A stretch of 36,867 nt of DNA, taken from Pseudomonadota bacterium (GTDB taxonomy: Bacteria > Pseudomonadota > Gammaproteobacteria > Steroidobacterales > Steroidobacteraceae). Below the pieces are notes generated by a model. That model was not told the origin of the DNA. It searched no databases and saw only the letters and a list, made by a program, of their open reading frames with translations. Positions 1 through 6,978 of this stretch are shown here, in pieces. The stretch spans positions 1 to 36,867 of the forward strand of contig JANXWS010000071.1 in the NCBI GenBank assembly GCA_025351005.1, given 5' to 3'. Positions within the stretch are counted from its first letter, which is position 1. The number at the start of each line of letters is the position of its first letter. Position numbers and translations under genes: made by a program.

Positions 1-57
1 GTGAAGGCCGCACCTTCGATGAACCGAACGACAGGCGAGGCAGCGAGCCTGACATGA
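1..57 (+). CDS. possible 3' end of an upstream gene (partial)
   Basis: Frame 1 is open from the window edge to a TGA at 55-57, giving 18 residues. This stop overlaps the ATG of the next gene as ATGA, a common coupling arrangement. The frame of the DUF5996 gene is also open back to the edge, so the true end of the upstream gene cannot be fixed from this window. No function can be read from the fragment. Confidence 0.25.
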   Translation: MKAAPSMNRTTGEAASLT

Positions 58-998
58 GTGCCATCTGGCCCGAGCTTTCCTACCAGGCCGGACGTGAAAC
101 GCTGTCCACGCTGCGCTTGTGGACGCAGATAGTGGGGAAAATCCGTCTCGCGCAAACGCCGTGGCTGAATCACAGCTGGCACGTGCCGCTGTACGTGACC
201 GCCAAGGGGCTGACGACCTCTCCTATTGAGCACGGCGTCCGCATCTTCGAACTGCAATTCGACTTCAACAGGCACGTGCTCGACATCGATGTGAGCGACG
301 GAACCGGCGCCCGCATCGTGCTCGAGCCGCAATCCGTCGCCGACTTCTACGGCACGCTGATGGCAGCCCTCGCAGATCTCGGGCTGCCGGTCGCGATCAA
401 CGAGTTCCCCTGCGAGATCGCGGGCGCCACCGCGTTCGGCCGCGACCGGGCCCATTCCGCCTACGACGCCGCGTTCGCCCAGCGGCTCTGGCACGTCCTG
501 TTGCAGGCGGATCGCATGCTGAAGCGGTTTCGGACCGGATTCCTCGGCAAGTCCAGCCCCGTCCATTTCTTCTGGGGAAGCTTCGACCTGGCGGTGACGC
601 GGTTTTCCGGGCGGCCCGCTCCTCCGTTCACCGCACCGATCCCGGGCGTGGCGCCGCAGGTGATCCGCGAGGCGTATTCGCACGAGGTCAGCAGCGCTGG
701 ATTCTGGCCGGGCGGCAACGGCGTCGACTATGCGGCGTTCTATTCATACGCATACCCGCTGCCGGCAGGATTCCGGGCATATGCCGTGCGACCGGAAGGC
801 ACATTCTTCAGTGAAGCGCTTGGAGAGTTCCTGCTTCCCTACGACGGGATGCGCAAGGCCGCCGATCCGGACGCCGCGCTGCTCGCCTTTCTGCAGAGCA
901 CCTACGAGGCTGCGGCACGATCCGCGAAATGGGACCGGGCCGCCGAATGCGCATTGGGCCTGCCGGGCGTGCCGCGGCCAACGGCGACGTCACGCTAG
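54..998 (+). CDS. DUF5996 family protein
   Basis: 314 residues, matching the DUF5996 family from memory. The N-terminal signature is easy to see: WPEL at 5-8, then TLRLWTQIVGKIRLAQTPW at about 19-37, NHSWHVPLYVTAKGLTTSPI at 39-58, and a later HFFWGSFDLAVTRFSGR stretch near 170. Length is normal for the family, whose biochemical function is unknown. No signal peptide or membrane segment is seen, so it is probably cytoplasmic. ATG 54 is chosen because it places WPEL close to the N terminus as in relatives. The same frame stays open upstream, so a longer start outside the window cannot be excluded. There is only a weak Shine-Dalgarno-like GAGG about 15 nt upstream. A 7-bp stem-loop follows the stop. 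Confidence 0.85.
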   Translation: MSAIWPELSYQAGRETLSTLRLWTQIVGKIRLAQTPWLNHSWHVPLYVTAKGLTTSPIEHGVRIFELQFDFNRHVLDIDVSDGTGARIVLEPQSVADFYGTLMAALADLGLPVAINEFPCEIAGATAFGRDRAHSAYDAAFAQRLWHVLLQADRMLKRFRTGFLGKSSPVHFFWGSFDLAVTRFSGRPAPPFTAPIPGVAPQVIREAYSHEVSSAGFWPGGNGVDYAAFYSYAYPLPAGFRAYAVRPEGTFFSEALGEFLLPYDGMRKAADPDAALLAFLQSTYEAAARSAKWDRAAECALGLPGVPRPTATSR

Positions 999-1006
999 CG
1001 GCGCTC

Positions 1007-1025
1007 GCGGTGCGCCAGGCACCGC
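1007..1025 (+). terminator. stem-loop after the DUF5996 gene
   Basis: GCGGTGC (1007-1013), a 5-nt loop, then GCACCGC (1019-1025): a perfect 7-bp stem beginning 9 nt after the stop codon. There is no U-tract, so it is a terminator or 3'-end-stabilising hairpin by position only. Confidence 0.4.
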
Positions 1026-1260
1026 GCCGATAACCTGAACGCACCCTGAACGTCATGCGACGTCGATGACCGGTCGGCAATCGCGCATGAATGACTCGTA
1101 ATCTTCACCGGCGCCATTCGGCGTAGCGTCCGTCAACAGCGGTTCCAGACAGGCGTTGCACTGGGTAAGGCAGCGATTCCTGTCGCCGCCGGCCGATGTC
1201 CATCAAGTCCGGTGCTGCCGACGGATCAGGCGGCGCCCGGACGAAAAGGAGTGAAGGTCC

Positions 1261-2520
1261 ATGAGAACCGGGAACCTGCTTCGCCCGCTCGTCGCGGCGC
1301 TCTGCCTGATTGCGTTTTCCGCGACTTCCTACGCGCACTGGGACGTCGGCATATCGGTCGCCTTCGCGCCGCCGCCGCTGCCCGTGTACGTGCAGCCGCC
1401 GATTCCGGGCGAAGGCTACATCTGGACGCCCGGTTACTGGGCCTACGATAACGACGACGGCTATTACTGGGTGCCGGGCACCTGGGTCCTCGCGCCGCGC
1501 CTGGGTTTCCTGTGGACACCTGGATACTGGGGCGCGGACGGCGCCTACTTTGCCTTCCACCCTGGATACTGGGGCCCGACGGTCGGTTTCTACGGCGGCA
1601 TCGCCTACGGCTTCGGCTACTTCGGCGTCGGGTTTTCGGGCGGCTACTGGCGCGAGAACCGGTTCTGCTACAACCGCGCCGTCACGAACGTCACGAACGT
1701 CACCAACGTCTCGATTACGAACGTCTACAACAGCCCGGTCGCAAACAATCACCTCGCAGGCTCGCGCGTCAGCTTCAACGGCGGGGCTGACGGGACACGG
1801 CTGCGGCCGAGCGGCGCCGAGGAAGCGTCCGCGCGTGCGCCGCATCTCGGCGCGACCGATGAGCAGCGTCGGCATGAGTCGGCCGCGCGGTCGACGCCGT
1901 CCTTGCGGGCAGAGCTGAACCATGGAGTACCGCCGGTCGGTGCGACTCCGAGGCCGGGCGTGTTCGGCGGGGCCGGCCTGACGGCGGCGCGCGGCGCCTC
2001 GCAGGTTCGTCCGAACGTCCCGGCGAGCCACGCGCAGCCCGGCGCACAGTCAGTGGGGCCTGCAACTGTTGGTGCCCGTTCCGGCAGCCGCCAGCCCGGC
2101 CAGCTCGCGAATGGTTCGCGGACGGACAGGCCGTCCTGGGCGACTCGCGGCGCAACGCCGAATCCGTCATCCCGTGCCTCAAACCTGCCAGCCGCACAAC
2201 GTGGTCCGACGACGAGTGGACGCGACGCCCGCGCACCGGCATCGGGCTTCGCCGGCAACGCCGGGTATCCGTCGGCGCGGGCGTCGACGCCGCGTTCGGC
2301 TCCGCCGACCCGATCACCTGCGACCTCTCAATACGCCGCGCACCAGCAAGCGCGCCCGGCGACTGCGCAGCGCACGACGACGGCGCCGCGGGAATCCGGG
2401 CGCGGAGCACCGACCTACGCCGCCGCGCGTCCGACCGGGAATCCATCGGGCGCCGGAACGCATGGCGGCCCGCGCACCCCGCAACAACAGTCGGGTGATG
2501 CGCGTGCGAGCCGGCGCTGA
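1261..2520 (+). CDS. secreted YXWXPGXW-repeat protein
   Basis: 419 residues with a Sec signal peptide (hydrophobic segment about 9-20, likely cleavage after SYA at 25). The YXWXPGXW repeats are visible at 53-60 (YIWTPGYW), 68-75 (YYWVPGTW) and 83-90 (FLWTPGYW), with a degenerate FHPGYWG at 99-105. A Gly/Tyr/Phe-rich stretch (106-135) and a TNVTNVTNVSITNVYN repeat (about 142-157) follow. The remaining 250 residues are rich in Ala, Pro, Arg, Ser and Thr and look disordered, as in other members with long C-terminal tails. Proteins with this repeat are common exported proteins of proteobacteria with no established function. The start is supported by AAGGAG about 10 nt before the ATG. It stands alone between a promoterless-looking gap and a convergent gene. 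Confidence 0.88.
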   Translation: MRTGNLLRPLVAALCLIAFSATSYAHWDVGISVAFAPPPLPVYVQPPIPGEGYIWTPGYWAYDNDDGYYWVPGTWVLAPRLGFLWTPGYWGADGAYFAFHPGYWGPTVGFYGGIAYGFGYFGVGFSGGYWRENRFCYNRAVTNVTNVTNVSITNVYNSPVANNHLAGSRVSFNGGADGTRLRPSGAEEASARAPHLGATDEQRRHESAARSTPSLRAELNHGVPPVGATPRPGVFGGAGLTAARGASQVRPNVPASHAQPGAQSVGPATVGARSGSRQPGQLANGSRTDRPSWATRGATPNPSSRASNLPAAQRGPTTSGRDARAPASGFAGNAGYPSARASTPRSAPPTRSPATSQYAAHQQARPATAQRTTTAPRESGRGAPTYAAARPTGNPSGAGTHGGPRTPQQQSGDARASRR

Positions 2521-2749
2521 CACCATGACCGAGCATGCCCCGATGGTTGTGGCGGTACGCGCGATGCCCGGAGCGCGGCCGAGGCCGACCCGGCCGACAG
2601 CGGCGGATTGAGGCGCGTGGCATGACCTGCTGGATGTGACGGCCCGCGCAGCCTGACCTGCCGTCCCGGGGAGGGCGGCGACCCGCGGGACTGCCGTCAC
2701 TCAGGGCCGATCGTCGTGCCACTCCTTCGTTCGTGCGTGTGGCTCGACC

Positions 2750-2781
2750 CGCATGGGCCGGCACCGGGTCGCGCCCATGCG
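2750..2781 (-). terminator. stem-loop directly after the DUF1428 gene
   Basis: CGCATGGGC (2750-2758) and GCCCATGCG (2773-2781) form a perfect 9-bp stem with a 14-nt loop, one base beyond the DUF1428 stop. It lies between two convergent genes and could serve either strand. No U-tract is present. Confidence 0.45.
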
Positions 2782-2782
2782 A

Positions 2783-3145
2783 CTACAGCGTTACGAACCG
2801 GTTGAATCCGCCGAAGTACATCCGCCTGGAGTCGAACGGGACGTTCTTTGGATTCATGAAGGGCGTCACTCGCGGATCCCGCATCGCCTTGGCGTTCACC
2901 CGGTCGCGGTGCTTCCGGGACCTGTATACGATCCAGCCCAGGCACACGACTTCTCCGGCCTTGAGCTTGACGCTGCGCGGAAATGACGTGCGTTTGCCCC
3001 AGCTCACAGCGTCGGCAATGCATTCGTGATATTCGATCGCGCCATGCTCGCGCCACACCTTGCCGAAGCTCCGCGACATGCGACGGTAGGCGACGAGGTG
3101 CCGCTTCGGTACCGGGGTCACGATTCCGTCGATATAGGCGCTCAT
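2783..3145 (-). CDS. DUF1428 family protein (YbaA-like)
   Basis: 120 residues, full length for DUF1428, a small ferredoxin-like alpha/beta-barrel family of unknown biochemical role. The family pattern is continuous: YIDGIVTPVPKRHLVAYRRM at 4-23, KVWREHGAIEYHECIADAV at about 29-47, then TSFPRSVKLKAGEVV, WIVYRSRKHRDRVNAKAM, DPRV, and a C-terminal MNPKNVPFDSRRMYFGGF stretch. No signal peptide or membrane segment is seen, so it is probably cytoplasmic. The ATG at 3145 gives the normal family N terminus. The Shine-Dalgarno is weak (AAGAG). It is a single gene facing the YXWXPGXW gene. Confidence 0.92.
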   Translation of the reverse strand: MSAYIDGIVTPVPKRHLVAYRRMSRSFGKVWREHGAIEYHECIADAVSWGKRTSFPRSVKLKAGEVVCLGWIVYRSRKHRDRVNAKAMRDPRVTPFMNPKNVPFDSRRMYFGGFNRFVTL

Positions 3146-3779
3146 GGAGGACTCTTCCCGGTTGCGCGCCGTCTTGCCGGCGCGATTTCAGTGCGGAGAA
3201 TTATGCCCGCGGCCCCGGCCGGTCGCGAGGAGTCCTCCGGAATCCGCGCGACGGCGACGTGTTTGCCTCAGTCCGGTCGGACCGGTGATCTGTGCAGCTT
3301 CTGCGGCGCGACGGGAACGTGGTGGCGGCCATCGGCGCACGTGCATGCGCCCAGCCGGCGCATCGGTCGCAACGGATCCGAACTGCACGGCGCTCGGTCG
3401 GACGTCCCTAGCCGGGCGGCGCTCGCCCCGCGTCGCCAGCCCTGGCGGTGGCCGGCACGATCGTGACGCTTGCCCGGGCTGGATGATGCATTGCAGCGAA
3501 CCGGCCTTTATGAAGGATCCTCGGTCAGCGGCGCACGAGGCGAAAGGGCCCGCAGAGAGGGGTGCTCCGCATTCCAGGGCCGAGCTCGAAGAATTCGCGC
3601 GCGCATCTGGACGGGAGAGTAGCGCCACCGGCAATCGGAAAGAGCACCGCCCGCCGACCGCTGCACGCACCGGGCGCTGGTAGTGCCTGCGGTATCGCGA
3701 ATGCCACGAGTCCGGGAAGGCCGGGGGATGCGGCAAAGGTGCGCCGATGCCCGCGACTTCCGACGAAAGACACCGGCCA
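3146..3779. other. gene-free stretch
   Basis: Open frames here are arginine/serine/proline-rich and resemble no family I know. No RNA gene, repeat family or clear promoter was recognised. It separates the DUF1428 gene from the more AT-rich accessory block and may be decayed sequence. Confidence 0.5.
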
Positions 3780-3989
3780 TTACTCGGGGGAATAGCGGAA
3801 TACGCTTTCGAGTGGCTGGCCGAAGACGGCGGCGATGCGAAACGCCGCTTCCAGTGAAGGCGAATATTTCCCGAGCTCGATCGCGTTCACGGTCTGACGC
3901 GTGACGTTGATACGGTCGGCCAACGCCTGCTGCGTCATCTCTCCGTGCTCGAAGCGCAATCGCCGGATCTCGTTGCGGATCGTGGCCAT
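3780..3989 (-). CDS. small XRE-family HTH regulator
   Basis: 69 residues from ATG 3989 (a GTG at 4001 would add four). It is nearly all helix-turn-helix: IRNEIRRLR at 4-12, MTQQALADRINVTRQTVNAIE at 18-38 with the typical TQQ/LA/V-TRQTV pattern, then KYSPSLEAAFRIAAVF and a short ESVFRY tail. This compact form usually autoregulates a two-gene operon with a membrane protein. The start lies one base beyond the stop of the upstream membrane-protein gene, so the pair is almost certainly co-transcribed from the promoter at 4439-4467. The perfect 12-bp palindrome in that promoter is a reasonable binding site for it. Confidence 0.9.
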   Translation of the reverse strand: MATIRNEIRRLRFEHGEMTQQALADRINVTRQTVNAIELGKYSPSLEAAFRIAAVFGQPLESVFRYSPE

Positions 3990-3990
3990 G

Positions 3991-4404
3991 TCAGGCGCCA
4001 CACCGGTACTGGAGGATCTGGCACGTCGACCGCAGGATTTCGGCGGTCACGAGCAGTAAGAGCAGCGAATTGGTGCCGAAGACGATCGGTGGATCGAACG
4101 CGCCAAAGAAACACGCGACCGCGACGCCGGTCGCGAGTCCTGCGTAGGCGACGCGCGTCGCCCTGAGGTCGATCAGTTTCTCCCGCTCGTCGCGCGGCGC
4201 CTGGGCATCCCGGGGCGCCAGGATCGCGGCGACGACCGTCAGCGCAGTCTGTACGACCACGAGGGCGACGATCGTCTCGAGCAGTCCGCCGAATTCGAAC
4301 CCGCCCCTCGCCCGCCCCGCGTGCACGACGGACCAGAAATAGAATCCATAGATACCCGACGTCGACAGCAGAGAGATCCAGGCGCTTTTTTCACGGAAAG
4401 GCAT
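3991..4404 (-). CDS. four-TM membrane protein paired with the HTH regulator
   Basis: 137 residues from ATG 4404. Hydrophobic segments lie near 8-28, 42-62, 84-104 and 108-128. A conserved-looking APRDEREKLIDLRA loop sits between TM2 and TM3, resembling DUF2178-type proteins in which an Asp-Glu-Arg motif follows TM2. It probably resides in the inner membrane and its function is unknown. The reading frame runs further upstream, but ATG 4404 is preferred. GGAG lies 6 nt before it, and upstream codons would fall inside the promoter. It is followed after one base by the XRE regulator, a common pairing in bacteria. Confidence 0.8.
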   Translation of the reverse strand: MPFREKSAWISLLSTSGIYGFYFWSVVHAGRARGGFEFGGLLETIVALVVVQTALTVVAAILAPRDAQAPRDEREKLIDLRATRVAYAGLATGVAVACFFGAFDPPIVFGTNSLLLLLVTAEILRSTCQILQYRCGA

Positions 4405-4438
4405 TGAAGGCTCCATTGATGTCCATGAACATGGACAC

Positions 4439-4467
4439 AATGTATGTATAGCTATACTCATTGTCAA
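4439..4467 (-). promoter_or_regulatory. promoter of the membrane protein/HTH operon with operator-like palindrome
   Basis: On the minus strand, TTGACA (4467-4462), a 17-nt spacer and TACATT (4444-4439) make a sigma-70-type promoter. It would place the start of transcription about 28 nt before ATG 4404. The spacer contains the perfect 12-bp palindrome GTATAGCTATAC (4446-4457), a likely repressor site. A second dyad, ATTGTC (4460-4465) with GACAAT (4476-4481), overlaps the -35 box. Confidence 0.65.
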
Positions 4468-4527
4468 GTTTATTAGACAATACATACTGGCTAGGTAACA
4501 CTGCGGGCGCCACCGTTCGGAACCGAC

Positions 4528-4686
4528 GGTTCTGGTGCATCTGCGGTCGAAGTGGCTTATTACGACATGGGTGTGGAATTGTCATGCACGACTGTGGCGT
4601 TAGTTGGATAGGTCATCCATCTCTGAGCAGATAATTGGCTTGTCTATCCAACGGGATTGTCGCCCTGCCGCAGATGCACCAGAACC
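4528..4686. mobile_element. 159-bp element with perfect 19-bp terminal inverted repeats (MITE-like)
   Basis: The left end 4528-4546 reads GGTTCTGGTGCATCTGCGG and the right end 4668-4686 is its exact reverse complement. Inside is a second dyad, GTTGGATAG (4603-4611) with CTATCCAAC (4644-4652). No reading frame worth naming is inside. The ends resemble those of IS6-family elements (GGNTCTGTTGCAA type), which is a resemblance from memory only. The 8 bases on either side (GAACCGAC and AGGCAGCC) do not match, so no target duplication is visible. An old insertion or a non-mobile structured repeat is also possible. Confidence 0.5.
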
Positions 4687-4748
4687 AGGCAGCCTAGCGT
4701 GTTGCTAAGCCGTTGATAGATATGGTGGTACATAAGGTGGCGAACTAC

Positions 4749-4754
4749 TATAAT
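4749..4754 (+). promoter_or_regulatory. -10 box of the HTH/nucleotidyltransferase pair
   Basis: A perfect TATAAT lies 28 nt before the ATG at 4783. No good -35 hexamer is present at 16-18 nt. ACTATAA occurs twice, at 4747-4753 and 4761-4767, and could be part of an autoregulatory site. Confidence 0.45.
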
Positions 4755-4782
4755 TGATTCACTATAAACGCGAGCTCGCCCG

Positions 4783-5247
4783 ATGCCACCCGACTTCGAA
4801 ACAGTGCAGGCGTTGCGAAGTGACGTCGCGCTTCAGATTGCGCGCCACACGGAGCGGCTCGGCATCAGTCAGCTAGCTGCCGCAAGAGAGCTCGAGGTGC
4901 CGCAGCCTACCCTCAGCAAGATCGTAAACGGGCATACCTCCGATCTTTCGCTCGAACTGCTGCTGCGCGTTGCCGTACGTGCTGGATTGCGGATTACGCT
5001 CCAGACCGGACTTGTCCCGCAGGAAGCTGGGGCTTACGTTTCTGCCGGCCGGCCTTCCTCGGGGCGGGCGTTCCCGTCGAAAATCGCTGCCCGTACTCAT
5101 GCCTCGCTAAATGAATCCCTCCGGGACCTGACCCCAGCGCAGAGACTCGAGGCCTTTCTCGAGCACAATCAGCTGGCGAACGAACTCCGTGAGGCGGGTC
5201 GTGCTGCTCAAGCACCGCACTTGCCTCATACGTTGCTCAGGCGGTGA
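4783..5247 (+). CDS. XRE-family HTH protein, probable antitoxin-like partner
   Basis: 154 residues. An XRE helix-turn-helix lies at about 11-75, with LGISQLAAARELEVPQPTL and SKIVNGHTSDLSLELLLRV in the expected order for HTH domains of HigA-like proteins. The tail (about 112-140) is helical and charged, with an LTPAQRLEAFLEHNQLANEL pattern often seen in proteins encoded next to small nucleotidyltransferases. The stop overlaps the GTG start of the nucleotidyltransferase gene by four bases, so the two are translationally coupled. Regulator-first order fits an autoregulated antitoxin, but no toxicity can be read from sequence. The start is supported by the upstream TATAAT; the Shine-Dalgarno is weak. 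Confidence 0.82.
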   Translation: MPPDFETVQALRSDVALQIARHTERLGISQLAAARELEVPQPTLSKIVNGHTSDLSLELLLRVAVRAGLRITLQTGLVPQEAGAYVSAGRPSSGRAFPSKIAARTHASLNESLRDLTPAQRLEAFLEHNQLANELREAGRAAQAPHLPHTLLRR

Positions 5248-5801
5248 GAACGAGTAGAGGCGGGCAGTCCGCCCTCCTACTCCTCGATGTAGTCGAGATT
5301 CTGCGACGCGAGAAGGTCGACTACGCGGTCATCGGCGCTTTCGCTCTTACGGTACTCGGAGTGGTGCGTGCGACCGTCGATGTCGATGCTCTACTCTTCG
5401 TGCAACCCGGTCGCCTGGCGAAGCTTGAAAAGCCGTTCAAAAAGGCGGGCTTCGACACGGAGCTCCGCACCGCAGAGGCAAATGACCCGGTCGCGGGGAT
5501 GCTCGTCCTCGGTGATGATTTCGGCAATCACGTGGAGCTCTTGGGCGGTCTTCGCAACATGGATCCGGAAATCCTCTCCCGAAGTCTGGAGATCAAGTTC
5601 CGCGACGAGACGCTCCGAATCGTCGGGCGCGAGGATTTCATTGCGATGAAGTGCTTCGCAGGCAGCCCGCAGGACCGCTTCGACGCCCGGTCGGCGTACC
5701 AGGCGGCTCCAGGTCCCATTGACCTCGATTTGCTGCGCGCTGTGACTCGTCGCTTCGGGCGCGAGGCTGCGGACAGACTGGAAGAGGTCCTGGCCAGCTG
5801 A
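5244..5801 (+). CDS. small nucleotidyltransferase, candidate toxin
   Basis: 185 residues from a GTG start that overlaps the upstream stop as GTGA. The nucleotidyltransferase signature is visible: VIGAFALTVLG at 29-39 (a GA in place of the usual GG/GS), R42, T44 and the DVD triad at 46-48. A third acidic position is plausible at E98 in NHVELLGG. The C-terminal REDFIAMKCFAGSPQDRFD stretch (129-147) corresponds to the helical segment with conserved Lys and Asp seen in AbiEii-like and related stand-alone nucleotidyltransferases. Such enzymes paired with HTH proteins act as type IV or nucleotide-transfer toxins in several systems. Here that role is inferred from family and pairing. Glu replacing the usual third Asp is worth noting. 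A 6-bp hairpin follows the stop. Confidence 0.8.
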   Translation: MRTSRGGQSALLLLDVVEILRREKVDYAVIGAFALTVLGVVRATVDVDALLFVQPGRLAKLEKPFKKAGFDTELRTAEANDPVAGMLVLGDDFGNHVELLGGLRNMDPEILSRSLEIKFRDETLRIVGREDFIAMKCFAGSPQDRFDARSAYQAAPGPIDLDLLRAVTRRFGREAADRLEEVLAS

Positions 5802-6436
5802 CCGGCTGCCCACAGCCGAAACGGTCACGGTGCAGCCATTGGCGTTTAACCAGATAGCCAACCGAGACGGGGTTTCGCCAGGCTCTGGTGCATTAACGGC
5901 AAAAATCAAAATCGGAGATCTGAGGTCCGAAGAACTCTGACGTCGCATGCAAGTCCGCGCGGCGTGATCGCCACCGCCGCGTCCCCGCAGACATCGTCGA
6001 GTTGTAATAGGTGGTACATCACCTACCGACACCCGCTCCGTTGTCACTCACAACAGCTGGAATGGACGTCGCCATGATCGCCGTATACCTCCGTGGGCTC
6101 GACCGAGGGCACGCTTCGGTCGTGACTTGCACGGCTCCGTAGCGCTGTTAAATCAAGGGCTTGACCGGCCAGACGGCCAGCGGCGGCCGCCGCTCGTGCT
6201 TGCCGGGTGGGTTCGGGAGTGAACTTCGTCCCGGCTACACTCAGTAGAACCGGTATCGGCAAGGGTAGGCGAGCTCAAGCACTTCGCCCGCAACGGCTTG
6301 CGCTCGATGCCGCGACCGTGAGCCTCAACCGCCGCGTTTCGACACCATGCGGAGTTGCCCCTCCGAATGTGCTCGTAACTGGAACAAGTCTTGACAGAAG
6401 CGAATGTGCGCGGACCAACCGGATGGCAGCGACGCA
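5802..6436. other. gene-free stretch with a diverged copy of the element end
   Basis: At 5881-5899 the sequence matches the 19-bp terminal repeat of the 4528-4686 element at 15 of 19 positions. At 6008-6025, TAGGTG and CACCTA flank GTACAT as an 18-bp dyad, and it contains the same decamer GGTGGTACAT found at 4724. A TTGACA occurs at 6391 without a matching -10. Reading frames in both directions look like chance. The stretch probably marks the right edge of the accessory block. Confidence 0.5.
5803..5818 (+). terminator. stem-loop after the nucleotidyltransferase gene
   Basis: CGGCTG (5803-5808), loop CCCA, CAGCCG (5813-5818): a perfect 6-bp stem starting two bases after the stop. An AAACGG follows and there is no U-tract. 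Confidence 0.4.
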
Positions 6437-6807
6437 ATGGGATCGAAAGGCGCAAGCACGGCGATCACTGCGGCCATACTGAGCGCGGTGACCGCGGGCG
6501 TGGCGCTCGCGCGCGCGGACGAGCCACCGAACGCGCCGGGGCGGCGTATCGATTCAGTCGTAGTCACCGGTAGGCGCTTCGCCGTGCCGGACGAGATCGT
6601 GACGCGGCAGATCGAAACGGCCCTGCACGAAACCCGTACTTCTACGATGAACACGTCACGGTGGTCGTCAAGGACGGTATCGCGCACCTGCAGGGTATCG
6701 TCTTCGACGACTGGGACCTGGGGATTGCGATGCGCACGGCAAGGAAGATCCCGGGCGTGAGACGCGTGGTCAACGAGCTCGAAATCGCGAGCAATGGCTC
6801 CGACTGA
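6437..6807 (+). pseudogene. periplasmic BON-domain protein, broken by a one-base frameshift
   Basis: From ATG 6437 the frame gives a signal peptide (AAILSAVTAGVALARA) and a VVVTGRR segment, then about 20 residues ending LHE. At 6629-6635 (GAAACCC) the frame must shift by one base. The other frame then carries the expected BON-domain continuation: YFYDEHVTVVVKDGIAHLQG, then IVFDDWDLGIAMRTARKIPG, then VRRVVNELEI, with a stop at 6805-6807. One missing A or C in the run would restore a protein of about 124 residues. BON domains bind membranes or peptidoglycan-associated partners in the periplasm. Either the gene is a recent pseudogene or the base was lost in sequencing or assembly; the rest of the reading frame is undamaged, which favours a recent or artefactual event. 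ATG 6404 is an alternative in-frame start. Confidence 0.78.
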
Positions 6808-6832
6808 CGGTAGCCGATCGAGGGCTCGTCAG
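6804..6832 (+). terminator. stem-loop at the BON gene stop
   Basis: CTGACG (6804-6809) plus AGCC (6812-6815) pair with GGCT (6823-6826) plus CGTCAG (6827-6832), a 10-bp stem with a 2-nt bulge and a 7-nt loop. The stop codon lies inside the stem. There is no U-tract. Confidence 0.4.
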
Positions 6833-6978
6833 ACCTCCGGGACGCACGGTGCAGACACGAGTCGGCCGATCCGGAGACCGTGCCGGCTTGCCACTGGCTC
6901 GGGATGTCGCTCGGCCCGGCGCCAGATTCGGTAGACTTTCACTCTCCTCCCCGACCACTCGATACGAGCATCGATGCC

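Larger units (their letters stand above)
4405..4782. other. AT-richer intergenic region between two HTH modules
   Basis: It holds the minus-strand promoter at 4439-4467, the inverted-repeat element 4528-4686, a GGTGGTACAT decamer at 4724-4733 that recurs at 6010-6019, and the -10 box at 4749. Its base composition is clearly more AT-rich than the surrounding genes. No coding sequence is supported. Confidence 0.6.

Noticed and set aside
3188-3736. 182-residue minus-strand frame in the gap after the DUF1428 gene
   Set aside because: Low-complexity, Arg/Ser/Pro-rich, no domain, no ribosome-binding site, and several overlapping frames are equally open.
4603-4652. Integron attC-like core sites (GTTGGAT and ATCCAAC)
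   Set aside because: Both fit GTTRRRY and RYYYAAC, but their order is reversed relative to an attC site, and no integrase or cassette array is seen. The self-complementary GTTTAAC at 5844 has no partner either.
5391-6047. 218-residue minus-strand frame
   Set aside because: Mostly antisense to the nucleotidyltransferase gene; the remainder is not like a transposase or other family I recognise.
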